From Chionomys nivalis (lineage: Eukaryota > Chordata > Mammalia > Rodentia > Cricetidae), in contig NC_080098.1 in the NCBI RefSeq assembly GCF_950005125.1, positions 34,909,679 through 34,973,678 on the forward strand: DNA of 64,000 nucleotides, in the 5' to 3' direction. Both the position numbers and the translations under genes were made by a program. The notes below the pieces were generated by a model. It had not been told where the DNA came from. It made no database searches and saw only the letters and a program-made list of their open reading frames with translations. This document shows positions 22,401 to 34,400 of this stretch, piece by piece (the stretch's first letter is position 1; every line of letters begins with the position of its first letter).

Positions 22401-25400
22401 CTAGAGGTAGGGATCTTCATCTACTGACCCCTCCCCTAAAGACAACCCTTGCGGTTTTCAGGCCAAAGGCACACTGAGACCCGGAGAGTTCCAGAGGAAG
22501 GCTGACAGCAGGTCTGTCACAGGGCAGCTAAAATACAGATGCTGGAGAAATCCCAGGCTCCTCACAACTGGCAGGGCCAGGCCAGAGGAGTGATCAGAGT
22601 GAGGATTGAGGTGAGGGGCCAGTGCCCCTGGCTGTCCCAGAGCAAGCGCTGGGAACATTCCACCGGCAAGGAAAGGCTGAATCGGCGTCACCATGGAGGC
22701 CATGAACCCTGGCCCTCATTTGCTTACCTGGGACAAGCTTCCTGACCTCTCTGGGCGTGTCTCTGCTTCCTTATCCATTAAGTGGGATTTAACACTCCCA
22801 CTAAAAATGCTTGTCAAGTCAGGCCTGGAGGTGTAAGCCCATAATCCCAGCTATAGTGGTGGCTGAGGCAGGGTTTCACCAGTTAAGTGTAGCCTGGGTG
22901 ACAGTGAGTTCAAGGCCTGCCGAGGCAACTCAGCGAGACCCTGTCTTATGATTTTTGTTTTGTTTGTTTTTTTTAAAGGCTGGGGACAGAGATGAGTGGT
23001 ATAGATTTTGCCTAATATACACTACGCCCGGAGTTTGAGCCCATTACCCCATCCCCAAAAGGGTGTTTATCAAGGGACCAAGGACAGTCAACACTAGACA
23101 CATGGATGCTATTAGTGTTGTTGGTACAGCTATACTACTAGACAATTAAGATGTGGGTTCCGGCTGGGCGGTGGTGGCGCACGCCTTTAATCCCAGCACT
23201 AGGGAGGCAGAGGCAGGCGGATCTCTGAGTTCGAGACCAGCCTGGTCTACAAGAGCTAGTTCCAGGACAGGCTCCAAAACCACAGAGAAACCCTGTCTCA
23301 AAAAACAAAAACAAAGATGTGGGTTCAGCCAGGCCTAATGGCACATTCTGCTAGTCCTAACTACTCAGAGGCCTAAGGGGCAGGACCACAAGTTTGAGGC
23401 TAGCCTTTGCTGAATTCAAAGCCAGCCTGGGAAACATCAAAAACCTTGTTTCAAATAAGAATTTTTCAAATGTGCAAGGTTGCAACTCAGTGGGAGATGC
23501 TGCCTAGCATGCACAGGCCCTGGGTTTGATCTCCAGCACCACAAAAATAGTTAACAGTTAAACAGATGTAGCTCTAAACCAGACTGAGCTTTCCCAACTT
23601 TACACACTTAACGTAAGCCACCCGGAAATAAAAGTTCACACAAAGTTCAGTGAGCCACAAGGCAAGCAAGATCTGTTGTGCCCTAGGTGCAAGCCAGGAA
23701 GCCGTTTTTAGAATAAGGAACTTGCTACATTCCCACCTTACCTTTGACTCCAGGTAGATGTTGGCTAGGGACATCTTGGAGATTTTGTAGAGGCAGATGG
23801 AGAGAGAGACGGCACACAGCACAAAGAGTGTGTCATTGATGGCCACTCTCACAGAGACGATAACCTTCCTTTCCCAGGTTCCCGTCTTCACCAACACAGC
23901 GCAGGTCAGATTCACCAGCAGGAACACAAGGCTGATGAAGAGCGAGGCCAGGTAGAGGGGTAACCTGGGGACAACGAGACACCAGGATGTTACTTGAGCG
24001 CTACATTCTGGGTCGCAGAACCGATCCTTCGCAAATGCTAAGGGACAGCTGGATGTAGTTAACCCATCATTTGCATATGTGTTGTAGGCCTCCCCACACT
24101 CACCAGCTGCAGAGAGCTCCCATCAGCAAAAACCTGCCACCGGGGCTGCAGACAGAGCTCGGCAATTCTTCCTTCCAGAGCACCTGGGTTCAATTCCCAG
24201 CAACCACATGACAGCTTACAACTGTCTGTAACTCCAGCCCAAGAGTCACCACCTGGCCTGTACTGGAACCAGGCCCACATGAGGCATACACACATACACT
24301 CAGACAAAACACTCATACATAAAATGAATACAGGCTTAACCAAATGAAACAAAAAAAAAAACCCTGCCACAGCTGAGGCTGGGAACTTAGCTAAGTGGCA
24401 AAACCCTTGCCTAGCACAGAGAACTGGATTTGAGCTCGAACAGTGCAAGGAAACCACAACACAAACCTGCAGGCAACTAATAAATGATAAATGGATTATT
24501 CTTATCAAACGGCAGAGCCAAGCCGTAGATGGTTCATTTCCCTGGCAGTTCCCGCTTACAGTTTCTCAGAGCTACAGACGTGTAAGAGACCACCATGGGA
24601 GACGGAGCCTGCTACGCCTCACTGGCGCTGGGGTCACGCCTCAGGCTCCTCCCACAGCTCCCATTGTAGCTCTTCCCGCAGACCCACATGGTAGAATGCA
24701 AAAGAGTGAAATCGTGTGGCTCAAAAATGGACTAGCATCGAGGGCTTCGCTCAGCCCTAGTTCACATCCCCAGAACATTCACAAAATAGGCATGGCCATA
24801 CACACCTGTGACTGCAGGTGGCTAGGGTGACAGATGGGAACTGTCTGGCCTAGTTCCAGATTCAGTGGGAGACGACCTCAAGAGAATAAGGATTGGAACG
24901 CACCATATCAATGTCCTCCTCTGGCCTCTGCATAAGTGGACACATATACATGCACATACCCCGCCCCCTGCACGCATGGTACACATACACACACTAGACT
25001 GGTGCAAGTGACCTATGCTTCTAGTCTCAACACCAGTTAGAAGCCATGATCCCACAAAGCCTTTTGCTCTTTGGCTTCCAGAACAGCCTGTAGCTCAGCT
25101 CAGCAGCTGCTACAGAGACCTTTGTTGCCTCTGACCCTCATGTACACTCCATTTTCTCTGCTTTCCTGGGTCCCTCACACTTAAATTCCACAGTTTTCTC
25201 ATGACTGACAACCAGAGAGATTTAAGAACCAAGTCATGCCTGCCCCCACCTACACAAGGTTCAGAGCCTGAGGCCTGACTGTGCTCACGGCACCGCAGGC
25301 GGGGTTTCCTGCCGCTGTTCTGTATGTTCTAAGATGGAAGAACATGGCTCAGCTGCTAGTGTACTCGCCTGGCACGTATGAGGCCCTGGGTTCGATTCCC

Positions 25401-26355
25401 AGTGCTGAGTTAGCTGGGAGTGCTGGTGCACGCCTGTGGAACCAGGAAAGGATCAGCGGTTCACAGCCATCTTCAGTGACAGTCTAATGAACTGGAGGTC
25501 AGCCTTGAATACATGAAACCTCGCCTCGGAAGGAAGGGCTCAGGCCCAAAACCCTGCGTGAGATACCTGAACCTGGCTCCCTCTGGTTCCCAAACTACAA
25601 CATCCTCTTGCTGGAGACAATTTGGCATGAATGAAGGGTATCTTTCCAGGGGACCGTGGATGCCTCCCCGCACAGCCTTGTACCCAGAGCCACACACACC
25701 CCCAGCTCATCTGATGAAAAGGGGAAACCACATAGGCCAGCCGGCTCTAAAGACAAGGAGCTCAGAGTGTGTATACCCTGGAAGGAGGAACATGTGGCCC
25801 AGAGAAATGAGATCCCGACACACCAGAAGGAGTATGTGATTGGGGTTGGACACAGGCACTGGGGCACTGAAACTCCATCCCAGACTCCCACCCCTACCCC
25901 ACATAACAGAAGAGGTCAGACTGCTCTGTCTGGAAGACGCAGAACCTCAGCGGCTCACATCACTGCAGGTCCTGGGAGGTGGAGGAGCTGCAAGTGGAAG
26001 CAGCATCGTTTTCATTTCTTCCCATGTTGAGCATCACTAATCCAGAGGCCACAAAAGCTAAGCAGGGTCAGCCTGCTTAGCACCGTAATGTTTACCATAA
26101 AACAGCTTTCTGCTTGTTACAAACCGAGTATCCTTCATCGAAAATGCTTGTGACTAGGTAAAGCCCTGGTTTAATCCCAAGTACAATTAATTATAAAAAT
26201 TAAGTTGTTTTGGCAAGCGGTGGTGGCGCACACCTTTAATTCCAGCACTTGGGAGGCAGAGGCAGGCAGATCTCTGTGAGTTCGAGACCAGCCTGGTCTA
26301 CAAGAGCTAGTTCCAGGACAGGCTCCAAAACCACGGAGAAACCCTGTCTCGAAAA

Positions 26356-26389
<34 letters not shown>

Positions 26390-28434
26390 AAGTTGTTTTA
26401 AAAGCTGGGAATATAGGGGCTGGAGAGATGGCTCAGCGGTTAAGAGCATTGATTGTTCTTCCAGGGGACCCGGGTTCAATTCCCAGCACCCACATGGCAG
26501 CTCACAACTGTCTGAAAGGGATCTGACACCAATGCACATAAAATAAAGTTAAATAAACCATAAAAAATATTTAAAAAAAAAAAAAAGCTGGGAATATAAA
26601 TTAGAGTAAGGTATCTCAGGAACAGACCCCAAGTGTAAACAACAACAACAACAAAACAATTATGTTTCATCAGCACAGTCAGGTGCTCTGGTGTTGAGGG
26701 TATTTGTAATTTTGAGATGAAGGATACTCTACCTCCTGGCCCCAACACCTCAGCATCTAGGGGATAAAGCTCCAGCTCAACAGTGTGGAGGAAACACACA
26801 GAGAACGACACAGCAGCAGTGACAGAATCAGAACAGACAAACTGCAGGCAGGCAGTGTTGGGCACAGACTCCCAATCCATGCACAGTTTTCTGAACTTGT
26901 TTCCCGGATATAGACTGGAGATAAAAAAATAACTCTTCTGATGGCCAAAGAGATGACTCTGCGGTTATGAGAGTGTACGCTCATTCACAGGACCTGGGTT
27001 CAATCCCCAGCACCCACAGCGGGCAGCTTACAGCACCTAACTCTAGCTCCAGAGGGAGCCAACACTTCCAGCGTCCTCGGGCATCCCCACAAACACAAAC
27101 ACACACATACACACTCTAAAGATTTAAATAGATTGAGCGTTGAATAAATATTGTAGAATCCTCATTATATACACAGTCATCTCTCAGTATCTATAAGAGA
27201 TTCATTCCACGACACTAAAGACACCAAAATCCAAGGATGCCTGGACAACCCTTACATAAAAAGGCCTATTTGCATAGAACCTATGCACATTTTCCTGTAT
27301 AACCTAAATCAAGTCTGTGTCATGCAGGACAACCAATATACAGCAATTGACTGACAAGAAAATATGTGTGTATATTTAGTACCAATGCAATTTCTTTCTG
27401 GGAGGTTTTTTTTTTTTTTACAGGGGAGTGATATTTTTAGTGTGCATGGGGGGGGGGTATATAATGTGTGTATGTGGGTACATGTGCCACAGCACACATG
27501 TGGAAATCAGGGGACAATTTATGGTAGCTGGTTCTCTTTACACTCTCTACATGTGGGTTCTGGGGATAGAACTCGGGTCCCCTGGATGAGCAGTACACTC
27601 TCATAACCACAGAGCCATGACATCAGCCTATTTCTGAGTATTTCTGACCCACTGATGTTGACTCCACGGATGTGGAAGGCCAACTGTATGGAAGTGAAAT
27701 CTGTGTACATTTTTGTGGTGACACAAGGATTCACTTTTCCTGTGTTTTGTGCCCGTGGTGGGGGAGTGCTTGGGGCAAGCCCACAAAGATTGCAATGTGC
27801 CCCAGCCCTCTTTGAGGCCTTTTTTAAAACTCTGTCCCCATAGCCAAATTTGATCATTATTGCTCGTCTTTGATGAAATGGGTCTCGTAAGCCCAGATTA
27901 GCTCAAAATTCACAGCACAGGAGGCCACAAACACAGGATCCTGCCGCAGGAGCCCAAGAGCTGAGATTACAAGTGTGCACCATCACACCCGACCCAAATC
28001 TGACCTTTCTGAGCTCTGGAGTATGACCAGTTTCTCTGACAATGCAAGGAAGGTCACAGACCATCAGGAGGAACATACACAATCACCTTTTCCCATAAAC
28101 TGAGCACGTCACTCGAGGAGTCCCTCAGACCATGGCCTTCTCCTGGGCTTCTAGAATAAACCAGAACGGTCTCAAACTTGGTATCTAGCTGAGATGACTT
28201 TGGACTTCTGATCTTTCTGCTTCCTCCTCCAGAGTCCAGAGATCATAGGTGTGCACCACATCTGGTTTTTACAGTACTGGGAGTTGAACTCAAGACTTCA
28301 TGCACGCTGGACAAGTACTCGACCAAAAGTTACATTGTCTTAAATAGTGTTTGAAGCAAGCATGATAGTACATACCTGCAAAGCCAGCAAGCAGGAGGCT
28401 GAGGAAGGAGGATAGAAAGTTCAAGACAAACCTG

Positions 28435-28483
<49 letters not shown>

Positions 28484-31400
28484 CTGTTCCACAGGACTCC
28501 AGCCTGGTGTGTGTGTGTGTACACATTGTTCCACAGGACTCCAGCAAACCCAGCAATGTGCCGGCTCTCATGAACAAGGAGAGCACTCCATGAGGCATAC
28601 AGGACCACTGCAGGGCTGTCTGGTGTTTACAGAGGGTAAGTGTACACACTCCAGCAGATGAAACAGGTTTCATGTATACTTTGACCTTTTGTCTGAGAAG
28701 CAACGTTCTGGGGTACTTACCGATACTTGAGTAATTCTGGAGAATATTTTGACTTGGCTTTGAAAATCACCTGCAATGACAGATAAACATGGAAGATTGG
28801 GGCATAAAGTGTTTAGCAACAAGATGTCACCATCTCTTAAAGTCCCCTTCCTTTTACAGCCAGGTACCGGGCACTTTCCCTGACACTGAGAAGCTCTTGT
28901 AGTTCTCAAAAGGCTGAGGTGAAGAGGGTACCAGGTTCCAGGACTACCCAGGCTACAAACTGAGTTTAAGGTCATCTTCAGCAGCTCAGTGAAACCTTGT
29001 CTTTTTCTTTTTTCTTTTTTTTTTTTTTTTTTTTTTGGTTTTTCGAGACAGGGTTTCTCTGTAGCTTTGGTGCCCGTCCTGGAACTAGCTCTTGTAGACC
29101 AGGCTGGCCTCGAACTCCCAGAGATCCGCCTGCCTCTGCCTCCCAAGTGCTGGGATTAAAGGCGTGCGCCACCACCGCCCGGCCGAAACCTTGTCTTGAA
29201 ACATAAAATAAGGACCGAGGATGCATACTAATAAATACCTGAGCTCAGTCAAGTGCTTGCCTAACATGAACAAGATATTGGGCTTAGTTCCCAGTACTGC
29301 AGAAAACCAAAACAAAAAAAAAAAATGGGACTTCATTAAAGTAGCCAATGAAGAAAAGACAGAAACTACATGACTTTTAAGGGGTGTTATTTTTTTTTAA
29401 GATTTATTTATTTATTATGTATACAACTTTCTGCCTCCATTTATGTCCACATTCCAAAGAGGACGCCAAATCTCATTACAGATGGTTGTGAGCCACCATG
29501 TGGTTGGTTGCTGGGAACTAAACTCAGGACCTCTGGAAGAGCAGTCAGTGCTATTAACCACTGAGCCATCTCTCCAGCCCCTAAGGGGTGTTTCTGAAGC
29601 AGGCATGGTGGTATATGACCACCATCCCCACACTCAAAGGTTCAGAGCCAGCCAAGGCAAGACTCTTGTTACATACAAAAAAGGTACTTGATCCTATCAT
29701 AGATTTTGTTTGACATTGTGCTACAGTCAACGTATGTAGCTTTCTTTAACTCACTATCTACAAGTCCCTAACGCTCTGGTGGCTTTACCGTGAGACTAAC
29801 CATCCCTACCTATGGTGCCTCTGGGAGCTACACTGCCAGCCTGGACACAAGTGAGTGGTCCTATCCCATGAGCTCGGCTCCATGCATGATGCTGTCAGCA
29901 AAGAGAAGGCCAAGACCAGCCCTGCCTTTGATGGCTTACAGTCCCACCGAAGAAAATGTGTCCAGATATGCAGACCTACTAAAAGAGTCTCTAACTGCAG
30001 CTGGTGGGAGCACAGACTTACAGGCTGCGGACTCAGTCTCAGACTGGGCCATCATCATCTCTGCCCTCAGTAGTGCTGCAGGTGTGGCCTAGGTCACACG
30101 AAGACATGGGAAAGACTATGAATGGATGGCCCAGGGCTCCTGTGGGATTCCAGCTTACTCCCAAGCCTTGGCCAATGCTGTGTCTGCTTTCTCTGGAATG
30201 TGCAGAATGATGTCCTCACTCAAGAGATACAAAATAGTCCCCACAATCCCTTGGTCAATACAGCCCCACCAACTATGTACCTTACAAATAAGGAAATGCT
30301 TTTTTTGCTTCTAGAAGTCCCTGGCCCTGCAGCTCTGCCTGCCCACTTTCAGTGACGGACACACTGAATGAACTCGGGAAAGACCCAACAACCCTAGCTA
30401 AAACCCGTGAAAATCCTTTCCCAGCCACACACAAAGGACAGGGTTCCCATTTCCAGCACACACATCTTGGAAACATTCTCCTGCTTCATCACAGCAACCC
30501 ACGTGTGAGGAATAGTTCTGAGGCAGAACCTTTACACTGTTCCAACAGTACTGGCAATCAATAATAAATAGTATTGGAGGGCTGGAGAGATGGCTTAGTG
30601 GTTAAGAGCATTGCCTGCTTTTCCAAAGGTCCTGAGTTCAATTCCCAGCAACCACATGGTGGCTCATAATCATCTGTAATGAGGTCTGGTGCCCTCTTCT
30701 GGCTTGCAGACATACACACAGACAGAATATTGTATACATAATAAATAAATATTTAAAAAAAATAAACAGTATTGGAAACTGAGAATATGGTCATGTGAGC
30801 AAATACATTTAGAAACATTAGAAAACATACTTATCTTCTTAAATCATTTGTGTGTGCATGTATATGGGCACAGATGTGCCGTGCATGCAGGTAGAGGTCA
30901 AAGAGCATCTTTGAGTCTGTCACGTGGGTCCCAAGGATCAAACCCAGGCCATCAGTCTTGCCAGCAGGCATCTTGACCCACTGACCTGTCTTGGGGTCCC
31001 AGAAAATACCTGTTCCCTACAGGAATTCTCAGAGCCTTTAAAAAAGACTGCTATAATGTCAGTCTCTAAGAGAAACATGCTGTAAGTCAGTTTTCCAAAC
31101 TGATTTCATCACTCAGTCTTCCTAATGGCTGCTCAGAGACCAGATGCCGGGGAACACTGCCCTGCGGTAGAGACGGGGTGTTCACGGCAGCCTGAGAATC
31201 AGTAACACCACCAAACAAGAATGGCAACAACAATTAGGAAGAGCAGCTGGGCAGTGGTGGCGCACACCTTTAATCCCAGCACTTGGGAGTTCGAGGCCAG
31301 TCTGGTCTACAGGAGCTAGTTCCAGAACAGGCTCTAAAACTACAGCGAAACTGTCTCAAAAAACCAAAAAAAAAAAAAAAAATAATAATAATATTGATTA

Positions 31401-34400
31401 GGAAATGATGGAGGAGGGCCATCTTTCTATCTGTTGCTTTTATTGGTTAATTAATAACGAAACTGCTTGGCCTCTGATAGGGTAGAATTTAGATGGGTGG
31501 AGTAAACAGAACAGAATGTTGGAAAAAAAAAAGCCGAGTCAGTGAGTCGCCATGATTCTCCCACTCCAGACAGATGCAGGTTAAGATCTTTCCTGGTAAG
31601 CCAGCTCATTGTGCTACACAGAATATTAGAAATGGGTTAGATCAATATGTAAGAGCTAGCCAATAAGAGGCTGGAACTAATGGGCTAGGCAGTGTTCAAA
31701 AGAATACAGTTTCCGTGTAATTATTTTGGGGCATAAGCCATGCGGGCGGCCGGGTGCCAGGGACGCAGCCCTGCTGCTCATATTACAACAAGGAAGAGCA
31801 AATTTAAAATGTATCCAAGTTTTAGCCCCTGGACATGAATCCAAGGAATACACTAAATAGGAAAGCCGCTCCTCTCACCTGCTGCTATCAAAGATGACAC
31901 TAAGCTGCCAACCCTAACTCACCACTAAGGTCTCCTCGCTGCCTGAAGGGAAGAAGTCATCCCAGATGATAGAAGGACACCACCATGATCCTCCCAAGCC
32001 AACAAATCAAACTCAAAACAAAAGCCCCACCCACTTTGCATGTGTGGCAACGGCATCTCGTCTGAATGCAGCCAGGCTCCTCAGACTGTGCTCAGAACTC
32101 TTCCCTCATCCTAAAACTTAAGTTCCCTAAAGTTTACAGAAATGACTGACGACTGAAACTGAGATATTAGTAACGTGAGAACGGATATTTGATAGATAGC
32201 ATACCGATATATCAATGCAAATATAAAGATTTTGAACATAATTTTGTCCTCATTAATTAAAAGACATACACTCTGCACTAAGTTGTAAAGCGGTAATAAT
32301 TCCAGGCTGTCCTGTGCACCCACTCTGTCTGCAGGCCTTCGTTAAAGATTGATGGAAACCAGCCTCACGCGACGACTTGGTCCTTGGGGCCTCTGTGAGC
32401 CTGCACTGACTCTAGGAGCTTGGCTGGGAATACAAGAAACTCCTTGGTGGGGAGGCAAAGATGAATCACTCTGTTGCAGTTTACAGAGCTGTTGACAGCA
32501 CATATATCCTGATGGATACAAAGTCAGAGCCACAAAAGGTGCAGGAAGGAGACCCCACCACCTGACCGCTTAAGGGGTGAATTCAACAAGAGATTAAGGA
32601 AGCAATTGTAACAGGCAGACAAAGGACTGCCAGAGTGGGCAGCAGGCATTTGGCTGGCCTCTGAAGAACTGTGGAAAGGAAGAGCTGGTTCCTGACCTGA
32701 AGACAAACAGGCATTACCCTAAACAGACACCAGCGAAGAAAGAAGAGGGAAGAGAAGATGGAGGGTGTAGGAATGGGTGAGAGGAAGAAAGACATTGAAT
32801 CAGGCATGAGGACGGGTAAGGAGGCGTGGAGGGTTGTGAGACCCAGGAAGGTCTGAGGGGAAGTGAGGAGACGGGAGGTGCAAGGGTCTGAGGACAAACG
32901 GGGAAGTGTGAGGGCGGGGAAGTCTGAAGGGAATACAAGCCGGGGCAGGGCAGGCTGACAGGGATCTGAGAGGTGTGAGGAGGTGAGAGACCAAGGGAGG
33001 TGTCAGATAAAAGAGGGGATCAAAGGCAGGGGTAGGGAGGTGTGAAGACACGGGGTACAGAGGGGTCTGAGGAGGTGAGGGAGAGGTGGAGGGGTAGGGT
33101 ACAGGACGGTCTGAGGAGGTGAGGGAGGGATGGAGAGGTGGGGTACAGGACAGTCTGAGGAGGGAAGGGTGGAGAGATGGGTACAGGATGGTCTGAGGAG
33201 GTGAGAGAGGTGTGAGGTTGTAGGGAGGTGTGGGACAGCATCAAGATGCGAGTGTATGAAAATGAAGGAGATGAGAAAAGGTAAAATGTGAGGAGGGAAG
33301 AAAGGAAGGGAGGTGAGGAGAGAGAACCGGGGAAGTATGTGGAGAGTGAGGTTGAGACGTGGAGTGTGAGCAGACATGGAAGGCGTGAGGAGCTAAAAGA
33401 TATGAGGTTACAGAAGGGGGGCACTTGGATTTGTGGGTTCGTGGGATTTGACAGGATGTAGGTAGGCAGAAGGTAGAATTACAGGGAGGTGTGAAGACAT
33501 GGGTGTGGGGCAGAGATGGGAACTGTGAGGACACAGAGGAGCGGAGTTGGAGGTGGAAGTGTGGCACAGCAGGAAGGCTGGATCAGGGGCCAGGAGACAC
33601 CAGCCTGGCCCTGTCTTGGGAGAGTACATTCCCAGGTTAAAACCATAGAAGGGTTCAAGGAGAACTGCTCTCGGCAGAAGCAAAAATGGGCAAACCAGAT
33701 CCATGCTGTAGATGGATGGCTGTCTGGGCAGTTAGGTGGGGAGAAAGGGACTTCCTTTTGGGGTGACAAGCGATTGTAGTAATAGCTGTACCACTCTAAA
33801 TGCAGTGCCCTTTTAAGTAGGGGAATCGTGGGATGTGAATTATCCCCTAGTTAAGCTGTTGTTTTGTTTTGCAAGAGCAAAGAGGAACAAAGAGGAGTCA
33901 GACGGGCCTATTCAACAGTCAAGGTCAGTCTGCAGAAACACGGGACTAGGAGGGTTGTCACGTGTGTGGAGAGGTGAGGCCTTATGACTGTGGCCATTGG
34001 GTCTGGCAGCTGGGGAAGGCCGGAGAGGGAAGTGCATACCCAGAACCCCAGGCAGAGGGAAGTGGGAGCCATGAGTCAAATCTGGACATAACCACTCTTT
34101 AAAAATGGATGCAGGTGACATGTCAGGCAGAGGTTATTTGAGGGTGTGAGTTGGCCCTGGTTAAAATTTTAAGACTGAAGATCTGAGCAGGACAGAGGCA
34201 GGAGACCCAGCAAAAGGATGGAGTAGCCACCCAGGCCATGGCCTGGGGTGGTTTGAGTAAGAGCGGCCACCACAAGGAAACAGAGTCCAGCTGGCCATCT
34301 CCTGTCACCAAAAAGCTTCCAGTACCAGGACTGGGTTACATCTAATGGAGCTGTTGGCCAAAGGAGCCCCACTGGAATCCCCAAACAACTCAGGCTGTTA

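Larger units (their letters stand above)
21493..23741 (-). other. Gpr137b intron 3
   Basis: This 2.25 kb intron holds B4 copies at 22815-23065 and 23328-23547 and a young B1 between them. About 21,493-22,810 shows nothing recognised. Confidence 0.8.
23965..28720 (-). other. Gpr137b intron 2
   Basis: This 4.76 kb intron contains B2, B3 and B1 copies between 24140 and 27625 and a (GT)n tract at 28437-28524. The parts at 24,840-26,190 and 27,630-28,340 hold only weak SINE remnants. Confidence 0.8.

Noticed and set aside
28290..28703. 137-codon open frame with a Thr-His repeat
   Set aside because: It is the (GT)n tract read on the - strand within Gpr137b intron 2.
33003..33704. Pro/Ser/Leu-rich open frames on the - strand
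   Set aside because: They mirror the purine-rich minisatellite; several overlap in different frames, as expected from composition.
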